Shown piece by piece: positions 10,547 through 23,578 of a stretch of DNA of 64,000 bases (positions within the stretch are counted from its first letter, which is position 1; each line of letters begins with the position of its first letter). This DNA is from Scleroderma bovista (Eukaryota > Basidiomycota > Agaricomycetes > Boletales > Sclerodermataceae), in contig JAYMGJ010000119.1 of the NCBI GenBank assembly GCA_037178675.1, forward strand, positions 186,001-250,000. The letters are read 5' to 3'. The translations under genes were made by a program, and so were the position numbers. The notes below the pieces were generated by a model. That model saw only the letters and a list, made by a program, of their open reading frames with translations. It searched no databases and was not told the origin of the DNA.

Positions 10547-13500
10547 ATGGTGAAGACAAGACGCAAAAGCAAGGCTGCTGCCGCCGCCGCCGTTGCTGCC
10601 TCTGAAGCAGACCATGACGGCGCCTCAACACAGGGCACCGAAGACATTTCCATGTCCACTCACCCATTTACAATTCCAATTCCCATCGACATCGACATCG
10701 ACGCGCTTGCGAACATCATACCAGAGGTGTCGTTCACAAACCCAACTCCAGACACTATTGTAGCTGTGTACAGACTCTTACTCGCTCAAGTGGCCGAGAA
10801 CGATGCCACCCAACGCGACCTCGAGGATGCGCGAGCTGCGCTTGACCGGAGAGATATCGAGTTGGACCAGACTGTACAAGACGGAGAGACAAAGTCACAG
10901 GACCTTGAGAGTGCCCTTGAGTCTGTGCAGAACGAGCTGAATGCTGTCAAGAACGACCGTGACCAAATTCGTATGGGCTTAATCATGCTTGGAATGATTT
11001 GGATTCGCTGACTCATGTTTTACTTTCCAGTCGCATCGAGGAATGGATTGGAGGCTCAAATTGCGTCTCTGAGCAGCTCGCGGCATACTTCTTCGACAGA
11101 GTTGGATCAACTTCGCCGCCGCATTGATGAGTGCGAGAGAGAAAAGCGGGATCTGATTGGTGTAGTGAATAGACTCAAAGAAGATGCCACCCAGCGGGAT
11201 GGTGTGTTTTGTTTCTTTCATCTATTGTACTCCAACGAATGACTGGTTGTGTCATAGAGGAAATCCAGACACTGCGCACAAACCTTCGACAAGCACGACA
11301 AGAGTATCAAACGCTAGAGTCACAAGTCAGAGAACTGCGCTCCACCGAGACGTCCAACAAAGTATCCCTTGGTCACTTTCCACCAATGAAGGCTCTCCAC
11401 TGACCTTTACCCCTTTTAGTTCAAGCTTGACACCCTGTCCCAGCAACTCACACTTGCACAGGCAGAATCCGAACGCATCACTGCAGAGCTCACAACCAAA
11501 AGCGGTGAATATGCACGCTACAGGCGCTCCAAACACGCCGAGTTCGTCCAGCTCCAAGCTTCACACGACGCTCTGACAGAGAAACACGCCTCCATCGAGA
11601 GCTCTTTCAAAGCGATGCAGTCAGCGCATGAAGCACAGGCCCATCAACTTACACAACAGTTCTCTCGTGTCCAGGATCTCCAGGGTAAGCTTGCCGAGCA
11701 GGAAGCTGCGTTCTCTACCGAGGTCTCTGGGTTGAAGCGGCTTGTGACAATCATGGAGGAGCGGGAGAAACAGGCTAAAGAGATTGTCGATGGTATTGAA
11801 CGTGAATGGGCAGGCGTTGGCGACCGCGCTGAAAGGCGTGAAGCTATTCTGCGGGCCGAAGCGGAAAGGGAGAGGCGCGCGCGAGAAGAGACGGAGAAGA
11901 AGCTAGAGCATCTCGAGACTGTTATTGAGAAGATGAACAGGGGCGAGTTGCCTGTCGCTGGTCGCAGTGCTACCCTCCCTGGGACACCTGGGCGTAGCCA
12001 AGATGCAGCAGCAAACGCCATGCTTGGCTTGAGTCCAACAGTCGCTATGGTTAGCAGGGTGCAGAGGAGTGGAAAGACATTCACGGAGGTCTATGCTGAC
12101 TATGTCCGCTTGGAGGAAGAGTACGCGAGGAAGTGCACGGAGTATGACCATATGGACAAGACACTTTCAGACGTACTTGCTCAGATCGAAGAAAGAGTGC
12201 GTTTTGAGAGTTTTTTAATCCTCTTTTCTCCCTTCTCATGATGTCCTGGCAGGCACCCATCCTGGCACAACAGCGCGCAGAGTATGAACGGCTCCAAGTC
12301 GAAGCTACCCAGCTCTCTGCCCAGCTCTCCGCCACGCTCGCCGAACGTGATGCCAATGCTACCTCTCTCCAAGATATATCCCAGAAGCTCAAAAAGTCCC
12401 ACGAAGAGAACGATCTCCTGCAGCACCAACTCACGGATCTCGGTCGACAGATCCAGACGCTACTCAAGGAACTCGGGCGACGCGACGACCAGACCATTCC
12501 CGCGGATCAGATCCTCGACGAGATGGAGCCTCTCCCCGCAAACAACATCGAAACTGTTATCACGAACAACCTCGTCCTCTTCCGGTCTATCCCTGCACTC
12601 CAGGAGCAAAACCAACGTCTACTCAAGATCGTGCGAGAGATGGGCACCAAGATGGAAGCAGAAGAGCGTGAGTATCGTGCTGCGCTCGAGCAGGAACAGA
12701 GCGAGGCCGTTCGGGAAGCACACGAAGCAATTCAGGAGCTCGTGACACAGCTTGAGAGGCAAAAGAAGAGCAGCGAGACGACAATTCAGGCGTATATGAA
12801 GGAGCGCGACACGCTGAAGGCTATGCTGGCGCGTTCGGAACGGGCTGCGCCTCCGCCGCCTTACGGTATTGCTTCTGCCAGCGTGAACGGGGGAGAGGTG
12901 AACGGTGCTGGTCCGGGGGTGCCTTCGGGTTCAGGTGATTTAGCGTCTGAGCTGGCCGACGTGCAAATGCAGTTCGAGTCGTATAGGCAAGAGATGGGTG
13001 TGGATTCGTCTAACCTAAGGGATGACCTAACTCAAGCACATCGGGATCTCGGTCAGGCGAATGTTACTCTGGCCAAGGCGAACGCCAAAATCGACTACCT
13101 CACTGGTATGTTTTTGTTCGTCAGCTGCATGGCGAATGGCTGAGCCATCGTGCCGTACTATTTTTGCAGAACGGTATCGCATAATTCAAGAACAGTTCAC
13201 TCTACAGAGCCGAGATTTGGATAACATGACACAGCGCAATCGACAATTATACGACGACCAAGCTCGCCACGATATCGAACGCGGACGGATCATGGACGAA
13301 TTAGCAATGGCAAAGGGTGACCTTGATCAGCTTCGCAACGAGGCTGCTAACCTTCGTGCGGAGAAGAAGATATGGGAGGTGAGTCATACTGCTGTTTCTT
13401 TCTGCATTCGGTGCTGAGTCTGCCTGTTTGTTAAAGAGCGTTCAAAGTCGCTTGGTTGAGGATAACAGGACGCTCTCTGTCGAGCGAGGTCAGCTGGCAG

Positions 13501-16500
13501 ATCTCGTGGCCAATGTGCAGCGCATGCACAACGATCTCGAGCAGTCCGGAGAGAACCACCGCAAGCGCCTTGAGATGCAGGTTCAGATGATGGAGAGCCA
13601 AATGTCAGTGTCCCTCTCGCGAGTTTTCTCTACGTTAGAGGATGCTGAATAGTTCCCCTTCACCCGTTCGCTACAGGGAAGACTTGAAGAAGCAGCTGTC
13701 CCAGGAACGAGAGACGATCCGACACATCACCCTTCAAAGGGATATTGACATGAAGGACGTGCAAGCTCGACTGGACAGAACCGTAAGTTACTATTGGCTG
13801 CTATCACTGTGTAATTCGTGCACTCATCTTGCGATGCCAGACCGAACAACTCTCGCGGGCGCGGGAGTCTCTTGTGGGAGCGGAAACAAGCAAGACGCAT
13901 CTGCAGGAACGCGTAGAGCAGCTCACTCGTCAGCTGCAAGGCAACGAGGAGAAGTTGGCAGTGTACGAGCGCAGATCTGGTGGTACTACTGCTACTATTA
14001 CTACAGTTCACTCGCCTGATCTATCGCGCGAGCAACAACTGGAGCAAGAGGTCGCTGAACTACGGTAAAGTCACTCATTAATGTATATCAACGAGGACGG
14101 TGACTGAGTGTTGTTTAGTTCCGCCCTCAAAGTCGCTCAAGTTGATCTGGCATCAGCACGCAGTCACATGCATCAGTTCCAGGAGATCAGCCAGGCGAAC
14201 GAGGCTGCGTTGGCTGCGCTCAATACCACACACGATCAGTACAAGGCTGATGCGGAGGCTCGGATTGCCAGACACGAGGTACCCTTTTGGTTTATATCCC
14301 AATTGCTTCTAATATTCTCGTGCTCTTGTACAGATGGAGAGCAAGTCATTGGAAGAGAAGCTTGGCGGCTTAGGAGAGGAACTGAACCAAGCCAAGGCGA
14401 AAGTGAGCGCAGTACAGCAGACCCTCGAGACGGAACGGATTGCGTGGATAAACGATAAGAAGACTTTAGAGGGTACCATCGTCGATCTGAGTACCTCTGA
14501 ACGGACTTCGGAGAATGACCGTAATGCTTATGAGCGAGAGGTTCGCGTATTAGAAGAGCGGGCAGTGGTAGGTTTTCTCGTTGCTGATATCCGGACTCCC
14601 TTGATTACAATGATGCAATTAGGCCGCCGAGGAAAGATATGCACGCGAGGTTGTCACGCACGCAGAGGCTTTAAAGACCATTGAGAGCCTCAGGCAACAG
14701 GTGTCTACGGCACAGACTGCCGCTCGGGAGAACCTCGCTGAGGCTGCTAGTGCTCAGGCGAAATGGGCGGCTTCCGAAGGCAGCTGGAAGCAACAGAAAG
14801 AGGCGCTTGAGAAGGAGATCGCAGACCTCAATGCACGGTGAGTGAAGGACGCAGTTGGTGCGGCTCAGGGGATGGCTGATTATGGTGTTACATAGCTGCA
14901 AGGATCTTGGGGCACAAAACGCACTGCTATACCAGCACCTTGACACGGTCAGCTCTCAGGCCTCTCGCATTCGTCAAGTTGCAGACTCGTCTGCTGAAAA
15001 CCCGTCTGGTGAGGCTGATGTCAACGAAGACACGGGCGCCAAGTTGTCAGAACTACGCGCTGTCGTGGCATACCTCAGAAAGGAGAAGGAGATTGTCGAC
15101 CTGCAACTAGAGCTCTGTAAACAAGAGAACATTCGTCTCAAGGCTCAAATTGAGAATCTTAACCAGAGTCTACAAGAAGCCCGCAGCACCCTTTCTGAGG
15201 TAATCGTTGTAGTTTATATGCGTCTATCTTCCCCTATTTATTTTCGTCGCAGGAACGAGAACGTGCCCTTCGGGCGGCTACGTCCGATGCCCAACATGCT
15301 GAGATGCTCGAGCGAATCAACCAGCTTAACATCCTTCGGGAGAGTAATGCCACCCTTCGCACGGACTGCGAGAACTATGCCAAGCGTGCACGCGAGTTGG
15401 ACATTAGGCTCAAGACGCTTTCCGCCGAACTGGATCCTGTGAAGGAAGAAGCGCGTGTAGCACGTGCTGAACTGCAGGCACGCGATGCCCAAATTGCACT
15501 TTTGGAGAGCGAGAGTAAGCGCTGGCAAGAACGCAATGTCCAGCTCTTGAGCAAGGTGAGCATCCTCATTTTAACCTTTATTGAAATTGCTAATTTGTAC
15601 CTATAGTATGACCGGATAGATCCTGCTGAGGTCCAAAGCTTGAAAGACGAGATCGAGTCCTTGAAGGCGCAGAACGCTGAGATCGAGAAACGCGCATCAG
15701 AACGGGCCACCGAGTCGTCGGAAAGCACCACTAGAGTGAGGTTACCTTCGTTTATCCATGCCAATAACTCAGGGTGTCTGTTTGTGCAGATTCAAGCTTT
15801 GGAAGACATTGTTCGCAAACATAAGGAGGCAGCCCTGAGTTTCAGGCAGCGGCTTGGAGGGGTAAACCAAGAAAAGTCTCGTCTGAACCAGACTATCAAT
15901 GAGCTTCAAGAGCAGATCAAGACCATCACCGCCGAAAGAGACGCACTCAAAGCCGATGTCAGCTCTGATGTCGATAAGGAACTCAATACTCAGCTGACTG
16001 CCCTTCGTCAAGAGAAATCGAACCTTGAGAAGGCCTTAGGTGATGAGAGAGCAAAAAATGCTGCTCAACCAACACCATCGGACCAATCTGCACTTATTGT
16101 GCGTCAATTCCACTTTCTGATCCTGTTACTCTCTAACTCGCATTAGGCCACGCTTCAAGCTGAGAGAGACAAGCTTCTAGCGGAGAAGGAGAATCCAATG
16201 AAGGCTTGCGGTGCGGAGGAAGTGGACAGCTTGAAAGCTAAGTGGGAAGAGGAGAAGGCCGAACTCAGCAAAATGCGTGACGAAGCGACGGCACGGGCAA
16301 AGGTGGGCTCGATTCCTTTGGTTCAGATACCATAAGAACTAATCACACTTATCAGGCTGCCGATGAAGAGGTCAAGAAAGCTGTTAATCATGCCCAACAG
16401 CTGAAGCATTCCAACGTCAGTCCCAATAGCCACTGTCCCTCTATTACTGATTATGACCAACGCCCACAGGATAAGTTCCAAGCCAAAATCCATGACCTGC

Positions 16501-17486
16501 AAAGGGCCAGGGACCGTGCCAACACTGAGCTCGTTAATGCTCTTGAGAAAGCGAAGTCAGCTGAGAACGCCGCACCAAGCACGACAGAGCTTACCAACCA
16601 ACACGCTAAAGAATTGGAAGATCTCCGGGCCCAGCTTGCTGCTCAGCACGAATCAGCCCTGAAAGACGCAGTTGATGCTGCCACTATGTCAGCAAAGGCG
16701 GAGACAACCCGGGCCTTCGCTGATGGTCCCACAAAGGCTGCCATTGACGTCGCTATTGCTGCGCACGACCAGGAATCTAAAGCAAGATATAATGAAGAAA
16801 TTGCCAAGGCTGTTGAGCGTGGAAGAATGGAGCAGGCTGCTAAGATGAAGATCAAGGATAACCAGGTCGTTCGCCTGCAGTCGAAGGTCAAGGAATTGGA
16901 ATCACGAATCATGGAATGGGAGAAGCTGGGCCTTGTACCTGATCCCAATAGTACTTCTCTCACTGCGCCTCTAGCAACTCCTACCTCTGCCGCATCCGCG
17001 TCAAATGTTCCTGTGCCCAACCGTCCACCAGCTGCAGCTGCAACTACCGTTGCCACCTCCACCTCCACCTCCACTATTCCATCTACGTCAACCGCACCTG
17101 CTCTAGCAGCCGCAACCGCAACAGCTCCGCAAACTACCTCTCTTGGCTCACGCTCGGTAACGAGTGGTGCTGTGCCCTTGTCTGTCCCTGGCCCGCGTGG
17201 CAGAGGTCGCGGTGGTGCTGTTCGGGGTGCTCCAAGCATCAGGGGCAGAGGAGGTGCACTCCCACCCACCGTGACTACCGCCCCAGCGCAAGTAGGAAAA
17301 TTCTCCATACTTGGCGCAGCATCCAAGCGTGGTCGGGAAGAGGACCCCACATCAGATGGTGACTCGCTAGCTAAGCGGATTAAGCCAGCTGAAAGCACTG
17401 ATGGGAACGGAGATGCATCCACTGCTGGGGGCAGTGCAAATAAGCCACCAATCCAAATTCGACGGCCTCAAGGCACTCATCCATGA
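10547..17486 (+). CDS. MLP1: Nuclear pore basket protein, MLP1/TPR family
   Basis: MLP/TPR proteins form long coiled-coil filaments of the nuclear basket and serve in mRNA quality control, export and spindle checkpoint anchoring. The start MVKTRRKSKAAAAAA is at 10547 and the stop TGA at 17484-17486. Between them about 15-20 short introns join exons that are almost wholly heptad-rich and full of Glu, Gln, Leu and Arg. Family landmarks: a conserved block near 12070-12200 (KTFTEVYADYVRLEEEY), the block near 12570-12660 with LVLFRSIPALQEQNQRLLKI, and a non-coiled acidic/basic C-tail rich in Ala, Thr and Ser. The tail has RGRG motifs (about 17190-17260) and an NLS-like KRGREEDP...AKRIKP stretch (about 17320-17390). 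The total is probably about 1,900 aa, in line with fungal Mlp1. The tail's end, PPIQIRRPQGTHP, is well defined. Exact exon edges were not all resolved. Confidence 0.85.
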
Positions 17487-18124
17487 CCTCTTTAGTGTCA
17501 TGTATGTGGGCGACTCTTCGTTTGTGATTATGTTTGCATCTTGTATCATTATCCACACATCTGCTTGAACAATATTCTTCACCAATACTTACCGTAGGAT
17601 CAGACAATATCATTACCAAATGCACATCAGAAATCGATGAATTGACGGATAAGCAACAACTATAAGTTTATTAGAGGAATTACGCGAGCAGCACAAGTGT
17701 CATGACCAGGACAGCATTGCAAAGACGTCACAGGACAGCGTAACCAGAAAAACGATAACGAGACGTGAATGCATGAGTGTTCGTTGCGAACTAGTGTTCA
17801 TGTAGCTAGTAAGATGAAAAGCACGGGAAGAATGGGAGGATAAAAAATGCTTTAATGGATGACGATAGCAATAGATAACAGCGAGGTGAACGCAACAGAC
17901 GGAGGAAACGGACAAATGAGGGGGGTATGGGTATGTTTGCGTGCGTGCGTGTTCCTCATCTCCAGAACCAGCGCCAAGGACAAGATATGCCGGTGAGAAC
18001 CCAGGGAATGAACGTTCGTTAACCAAAAACATACGGCGAGATCATTGTTCAATGAAGCAGGTAAAAGGAATGAAAACGAGACATTAACCAAGAAATCTGT
18101 AATATGCACCACAGGAAATGCCCG
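17487..18124. other. Intergenic between convergent genes
   Basis: This stretch lies between the stops of MLP1 (+) and the kinase (-) and must contain both 3' UTRs. Only chance ORFs. A short T/G-rich tract near 17920-17960 is the only low-complexity element. Confidence 0.5.
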
Positions 18125-21100
18125 CTAGGTGACCAGCGTGCGCGACAGCCTCCTGGAGACCGTCTTACCAGGTACCATGAGCTTGATCGCGCGTCTGACC
18201 AGCGCAACGGTGTTCTTGCTGTCGTCTTTGCACGCGGCACGCGGTGTCACTGGAACGATACCCGCACTGCAGGTACCGAAACCAAGCTCATCGATTGACG
18301 ACGACTGACGCCAAATGTCATCGCTCGACACTGGCGGAGGCATCTGCCGCTTGCTTGAACCGAAGACGCCAAAGGTACGACATTGGCTCGATGACGCTCT
18401 GCTCATATCCTCTGGGGCAGCAGCAACAGTGTGGTGCACTGGTTTGAAGTTGTCAGACTGATACCCTTTTCCGACGCGTTTCACTCCAGTTGTGGCCATT
18501 AAGAAGCGATCATAGACACCTTCTAAACGACGCCTCTCCGGAGAGGGGGGAACATTCTCGTCGCCAGACTTGCGTTGTGGGTACGGTTCCACATGGAGTG
18601 GTGAAGCGGTTAAATCGTCGCCACTGTGATCCATGAACTTCGGAGCGACAGGCGTCGCCACGAACAAACTTCTATCAAGAATGGCAGACAGGCGCTGTGT
18701 AGCTGGCTTCGACACAGTATCTATCATCGCCTATTGTCAAATCCTGCAAATACCAAAAACGAACAAAAAACCCACTTGTGGTCAGCTCCAGCTCCAACTT
18801 GGAGACGTCCCTAATGTGCCGGTCCAGATTCCCGATAGACCGACTCTTCTCTCTCTTCTTTGACGGAGTCCCAACATCGAACATGTCACTATCCCCACCC
18901 TTGCTTTTCTCCGGTGCAGGAGACCGCGTTGAGATAGTCGCACGGCGCTGACGTGGGGGTGTCTGCGCGAGGACACTAAGCGTAGGCAGGACAGGGCACG
19001 AAGACTCAGGCACGTCGATGTACGAGAACGACGACATGCTTTTATCCTGGGAAGCCGGAGAAAGAGGTGCATCGGGATTGTTGAGCTCCGCAAATATCTG
19101 ATTAGCAGGAAGATGACGCCGAGGGAGTCGAGTCGAGCGACCCGTGATGTTAGCGCTCTGCGAAGCACCAAGGTTGTTACTTTGGTGCTGGGAAGACGAG
19201 CGGGAGACAGGGGCGAGTGGGAGAGCCGTAGGCTGCGTGACGCTGGTCGACGCAAAGTTCTGACGAGTCTCTTCTACCACCTCTGTCCCGCAAAGCGTGT
19301 CAGCGATTCATCAGCTAGGAATCAAGTGATGAAACCCACTCTCGACACTTTGAATCCATAAGTTCATCCTGTCTAGGGCAATCTCTTCTTCTGGCCGAAT
19401 ATTCTCCCAGCTGAACCGCCCCTCGCCAGATCGCTGTGACTCGAAGTCAAGCGGCACGGGTTCCGGTGACGGACACCAAACCGGGGTAGTGCGACTGCCA
19501 GTAAGTTGAGCGAGGGTGGAAGACTTGTAAATGCGGACGCCCTTGTCTACATCCGACGTGGATTAAGCCATGCCATGACGAACAAAGGCGCAGAAACAAA
19601 CCAATAGAAGCCTTGACGCTATGCTTCAATCCGCTCAACGCAGACTCGCTTGTTCGGCGGACCTCAGTCGGCAACCCAATATCTAGACAAACGGTCAATG
19701 GACTCCCCCTTCATAAGAACAATTGACCCACCATCTATAGCCTTCAACACCTCTTCGGATCTGCGTACTTCCGTGACTTGGCCAAGCGTCTGGCCCAGTG
19801 CCACCGCCGACAGCGATCCGTTCCTCGAAGTCAATATCTGCGCAGGCGCACGCACACCAAGCTTGGCAACCTCAATCTCGCCCTTCTCCCTACTTCCAGA
19901 ACCCCCCGTCAACGTCGACGCAGCAAGCCCAGACGCAGAAGACACAGCAGTCGTCGTCGTCTGCATCGTCTGTCCCGATCTCGTCCGTGCGAGCGCGATC
20001 GTTTGCATAGGAGCCGTCTTCACGACTGTCTCTGGTTCGGCTGCGACTGGCGTGGGTTTGGCCACCGCGGTTAAACTGGCTTCTGCCATCACCTCCGCCT
20101 CGACTTCCGAGTCCGAGTCCGAGTCTGAATCAGCCTCGGTCGTGCTCGACGCAGACGTCGACGCTGATGAGGAACTAGAACGCGACCCACTAAGGACCGT
20201 CGACGCGCGATTCATCTCCCTCAACCGCGCCCTCTCCCGCTCCCAGTCCATCATCCGGTCTCGCACGCTCCCCTTGGTGGTATTCGTCGCAGTCGACAGG
20301 TTAGCGAGGACAGCGAGCGGGTCGACCGCAGATTCCGTAGACGCGTCGTGGTCTTTAGGCGTCGACTTCGCTTGCGGCTGGAAGAGCGACAGTGACCGCG
20401 ACTGGGACTGGGACTGGCCGTGCATATCTGGCGTGCCAAACGGTACCCTGGCATTCTCCTTGTCCCCAAACGCGCGCATCCGACCCGCACCAGAAACAGC
20501 ACGTGTTCCAACGTTCTCCTTATCTTCGCCATTCTTCATTCCGCCGACGCCGCGTCCCTTCGCATAGGAAGCCGCAACACCAGCGTTCTCACCTGCCCTC
20601 GCATCATCTCTTGCTCTCGCACCTTTGACTTTCGCAGGGCGGTTCTTGCCACCAGTACCGACACCGTGCGCACTGAGATCCACATTCCGCGCGAACCCTG
20701 TAAGATCCGCAAGGACGCGCGCGCGCGACCGAGACCGTGCCGGTTTTCCTGAAAGCTGCTTCGCAGCGGAGGTCTGTGTATGCGCGGTAGTAGATGTTTG
20801 AGGCGTGCTCGGCGTGGGGGGGAACAGCGCTGCATGGACAGGGGATGCGTCGCGCACTGTTGTACTGGCAGGGAGCGTACCTGAAGGCCGGGTACCATCC
20901 TGCAGAGGCGCAACGGGGTATCTCTGCTCCTTCTCCTTCGTTCCTGCACGGTGATCAGCGGAAGATGATGCACCAGTAGCTGAACGCGGGGATGGCTGAC
21001 GCGGACCGAGAGGCCGCCGAAGGGACGACACGGACCGGAGAGAAACCAGCCTCTTCGGAGAAAACATATCCTCGTAAACTTGCTCCTGGCGTTTCTGTAT

Positions 21101-22889
21101 TCCAATCTCTCCCATCTCTGCTGCTTCAGCCTCGGAGTCGATCGGCTGAAGCGTCTTCACGATAGGGGATGCTTGGACAGTGGACAGCTTCCTTGCCTGG
21201 CCCAGCGCATGCGCACGAGCGGGGGCGCCGGGAGGCGTGCGGAGTCTGGGCTGGGACTTGGACCGGGAATGGAGCGCGTGCGATCGAGTGTGGGCACTCA
21301 TCGAGTCTGTGATGCTCGTCTTGGGGACTTGCATGAGAAGACTATCATTCGGAGAGCCTGCTCTCGACGCAGTTCCCGTCCTTGAAACAGGTCGAGAGGC
21401 CGAGTCGGTGCGAGAGGTGGTTGAGGATTGTCGTGATGTAGATCTGGAGTTGGACCATGGAAGTGAAATGTCAAGTAGACGGGATATGGAGGTGTCCTTG
21501 TCTTTTTCTTTGAGTTTCTCCTTGGAATTGTCCCTTAATGTCAAGAACGGAGAAGGGGAGTGCAGACGAGAACGGGTTGGGAGTACAGCAGAAGCAGACT
21601 TCTCTGAATAACCATCAGCGGTCAAAGTCATCCAAGCGACGGCAAGCGCTACTCACTGTGGAGGGTTTTGACATTATTTGTAGAGACGGATGGAACCTCC
21701 CAATAAGAGTCGAGCATAAGATCCGCAGCAGTGCACCGCAGATCAGCATTGGGGACGACCATGCGCTTGAGGAAACGTTCTGCTTGCTTGGACATTGAAT
21801 AGTTGCCTACCCATTTACCACGCATCTGGAGACGAATACCAACGTGTGAATGAAGCGATAACAAGAGAGACCATGCATATAGCTTACCGTTCGTTCCCAG
21901 TACTTTTCAAGGTCCTCCTTCTTCTCAAATACCTCGCCTTCTTCGTACTCAAAGGGAGTACGCCCGACTAGTATTTCGAAAAAGGTGACCCCGAGAGACC
22001 ACACGTCGGATTTGCGGGTGTCGTGGGGCATTCCTCGAGCGCGTTCGGGAGATAGGTACTAGAAAAGACGCGTCAGAGGATATAACAATAACAAGGAGGA
22101 CGCATACTTCGGGTGTGCCGTAAGCCAAGTTGCTATGGAAAGCCTTTGTGGACTGTAAATCATACTTTTCCGCGAAGCCGAAATCGACCAGGACAGGAAC
22201 ATTCGCGGGGGAAAGGAGGATATTAGCTGGTCTGGGGTATGAACGTGAGACAATGAATGTGTCGTGATGGGAATAGTATGTACATACTTGATGTCGTTGT
22301 GCACGACACCTCTGGAGTGGAGGAAATGCACGCCCGAGAGAAGCGATCGAAACCACTGTTTTGCGCGTGGCTCTGAGACTTCAACGGGGACGAGCGTGGG
22401 GAGGAATGCCCTGACAAGTGCGGGCTATGGTTAGCACTGAGCGCATGGATCGCCGCAGAAAGCATACATGGTGATGAGTGCGTATGATGGGGTGATGATG
22501 AAAGAGTGAAACGGGATGATGGATGGATGGGGATCATGTTTGAAAGACCTGACAATCTTCATTTCGTTCCATCTATACGATGCGAGTTAGCGCATATACG
22601 CGTGTAGCAAAGAGAAACGTACAGCGAGCGGACCCTCGCAGCTGTCGTGGGTGTCTTGGAACGGTGTACGAGTTTCACCGCTACCTCGACGGTGCTGTGT
22701 TTACCTGAGGACGACTTTGGACGGCAGAGCCACACGCTGCCCCAGTTACCGAAGCCGATCTGGCGGGGGATGGTTAGCAAGGGAGATATCGCAAAGCGAT
22801 GGGCATACTTCTTTAACGAATTGGAGTCGCTCAGCGAGGAGTTGGTCGGAGAGGGAGAAGACGTCGTTTGCTTCAGGAGGCGGGTCCAT
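18125..22889 (-). CDS. Ser/Thr protein kinase with long disordered C-terminal tail
   Basis: The N-terminal kinase domain starts at the ATG at 22889 ([18 protein letters not shown]). Introns are spliced out between conserved segments. Motifs in order: glycine loop [16 protein letters not shown] lysine in [10 protein letters not shown], catalytic loop [23 protein letters not shown], activation-segment end YGTPEYLSPERA, then [20 protein letters not shown]. The HRD arginine is Asn (HND), so it is a non-RD kinase, while the catalytic Asp, Lys and DFG remain. From about 21,640 down to 18,125 the protein continues as a Ser/Thr/Arg/Ala-rich, largely disordered tail of roughly 1,000 residues, with Ser-Pro sites and a KRxL-like end ([11 protein letters not shown]). 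Splices join this tail to the kinase domain without a break in frame at 21,610-21,660. I cannot assign a named subfamily. It diverges from the aspartic peptidase gene at 23,579. Confidence 0.8.
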
Positions 22890-23578
22890 GATAGGGATGT
22901 TTGATTATACAAGTACACGGTTGAGTGCGATGGAGAGTGTTTCAGTGATTCAAATGCCTGGTCGTCGCTGTTGGCTGCAACGGCCAGCTTCAGCTCACTC
23001 AACGAAATCACGCCAAACTGCTTTCGGCCATTTCGACTCGAACACGGAACAAACAATTCAAAACAACGCGTAATAGACGCGCGTGTCATGTGACCAACAC
23101 GAGGACACCGAACACTTCCATTTTAGTCACCTTCGGAAGGACCGGGTCGATGACGTCGGTTTGTGCTTGAAGTTTACCATGATACTCCCATTATATCATC
23201 ATGAATTCGTGGTTGGGTTGTCCTGTCGACGGTTCTGCAACCTCACGCTCCAGCCTGAGGTTCACGGTAGTGATCTTGCCAAGAGAACAGTTGACTCTTA
23301 ACAGCCCTTCGAGCTTCGAGGCTGACATCGTCTGCTAGGGACTACTCTTCTATAATGCCTTGGAGTCTGGGGCATTCTCTATTTTGGCCTAGAAAGGTTG
23401 CACCTCGCCATTCCCGCCAGCCGCCCAACTACTCTTCAAATCGGGTATAAACGATACATCGCCTCGATGGCAATGCATAAGGAACCCGGACCAGGCTAGA
23501 TCCTGAGACTGAAACACCCTCGCAGGTTGATAAAGACTCTCGTTCCAGTTTCCCTTGTCCCCATTGCCCTTTCGCCTC
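22890..23578. promoter_or_regulatory. Divergent upstream region, kinase / aspartic peptidase 1
   Basis: A 689-bp gap between two divergent starts. A TATA-like GGTATAAACG sits at about 23,444-23,453, some 125 nt upstream of the peptidase ATG. The ORF at 22,559-23,089 on the minus strand merely runs out of the kinase's first exons. Confidence 0.45.

Noticed and set aside
16643..17422. 259-codon minus-strand ORF
   Set aside because: Shadow of the Ala/Thr/Gly-rich MLP1 tail; composition mirrors it and there is no domain.
19650..20567. 305-codon plus-strand ORF
   Set aside because: It is the complement of the Ser/Arg/Ala-rich tail of the minus-strand kinase, whose frame is joined by splicing to a real domain.
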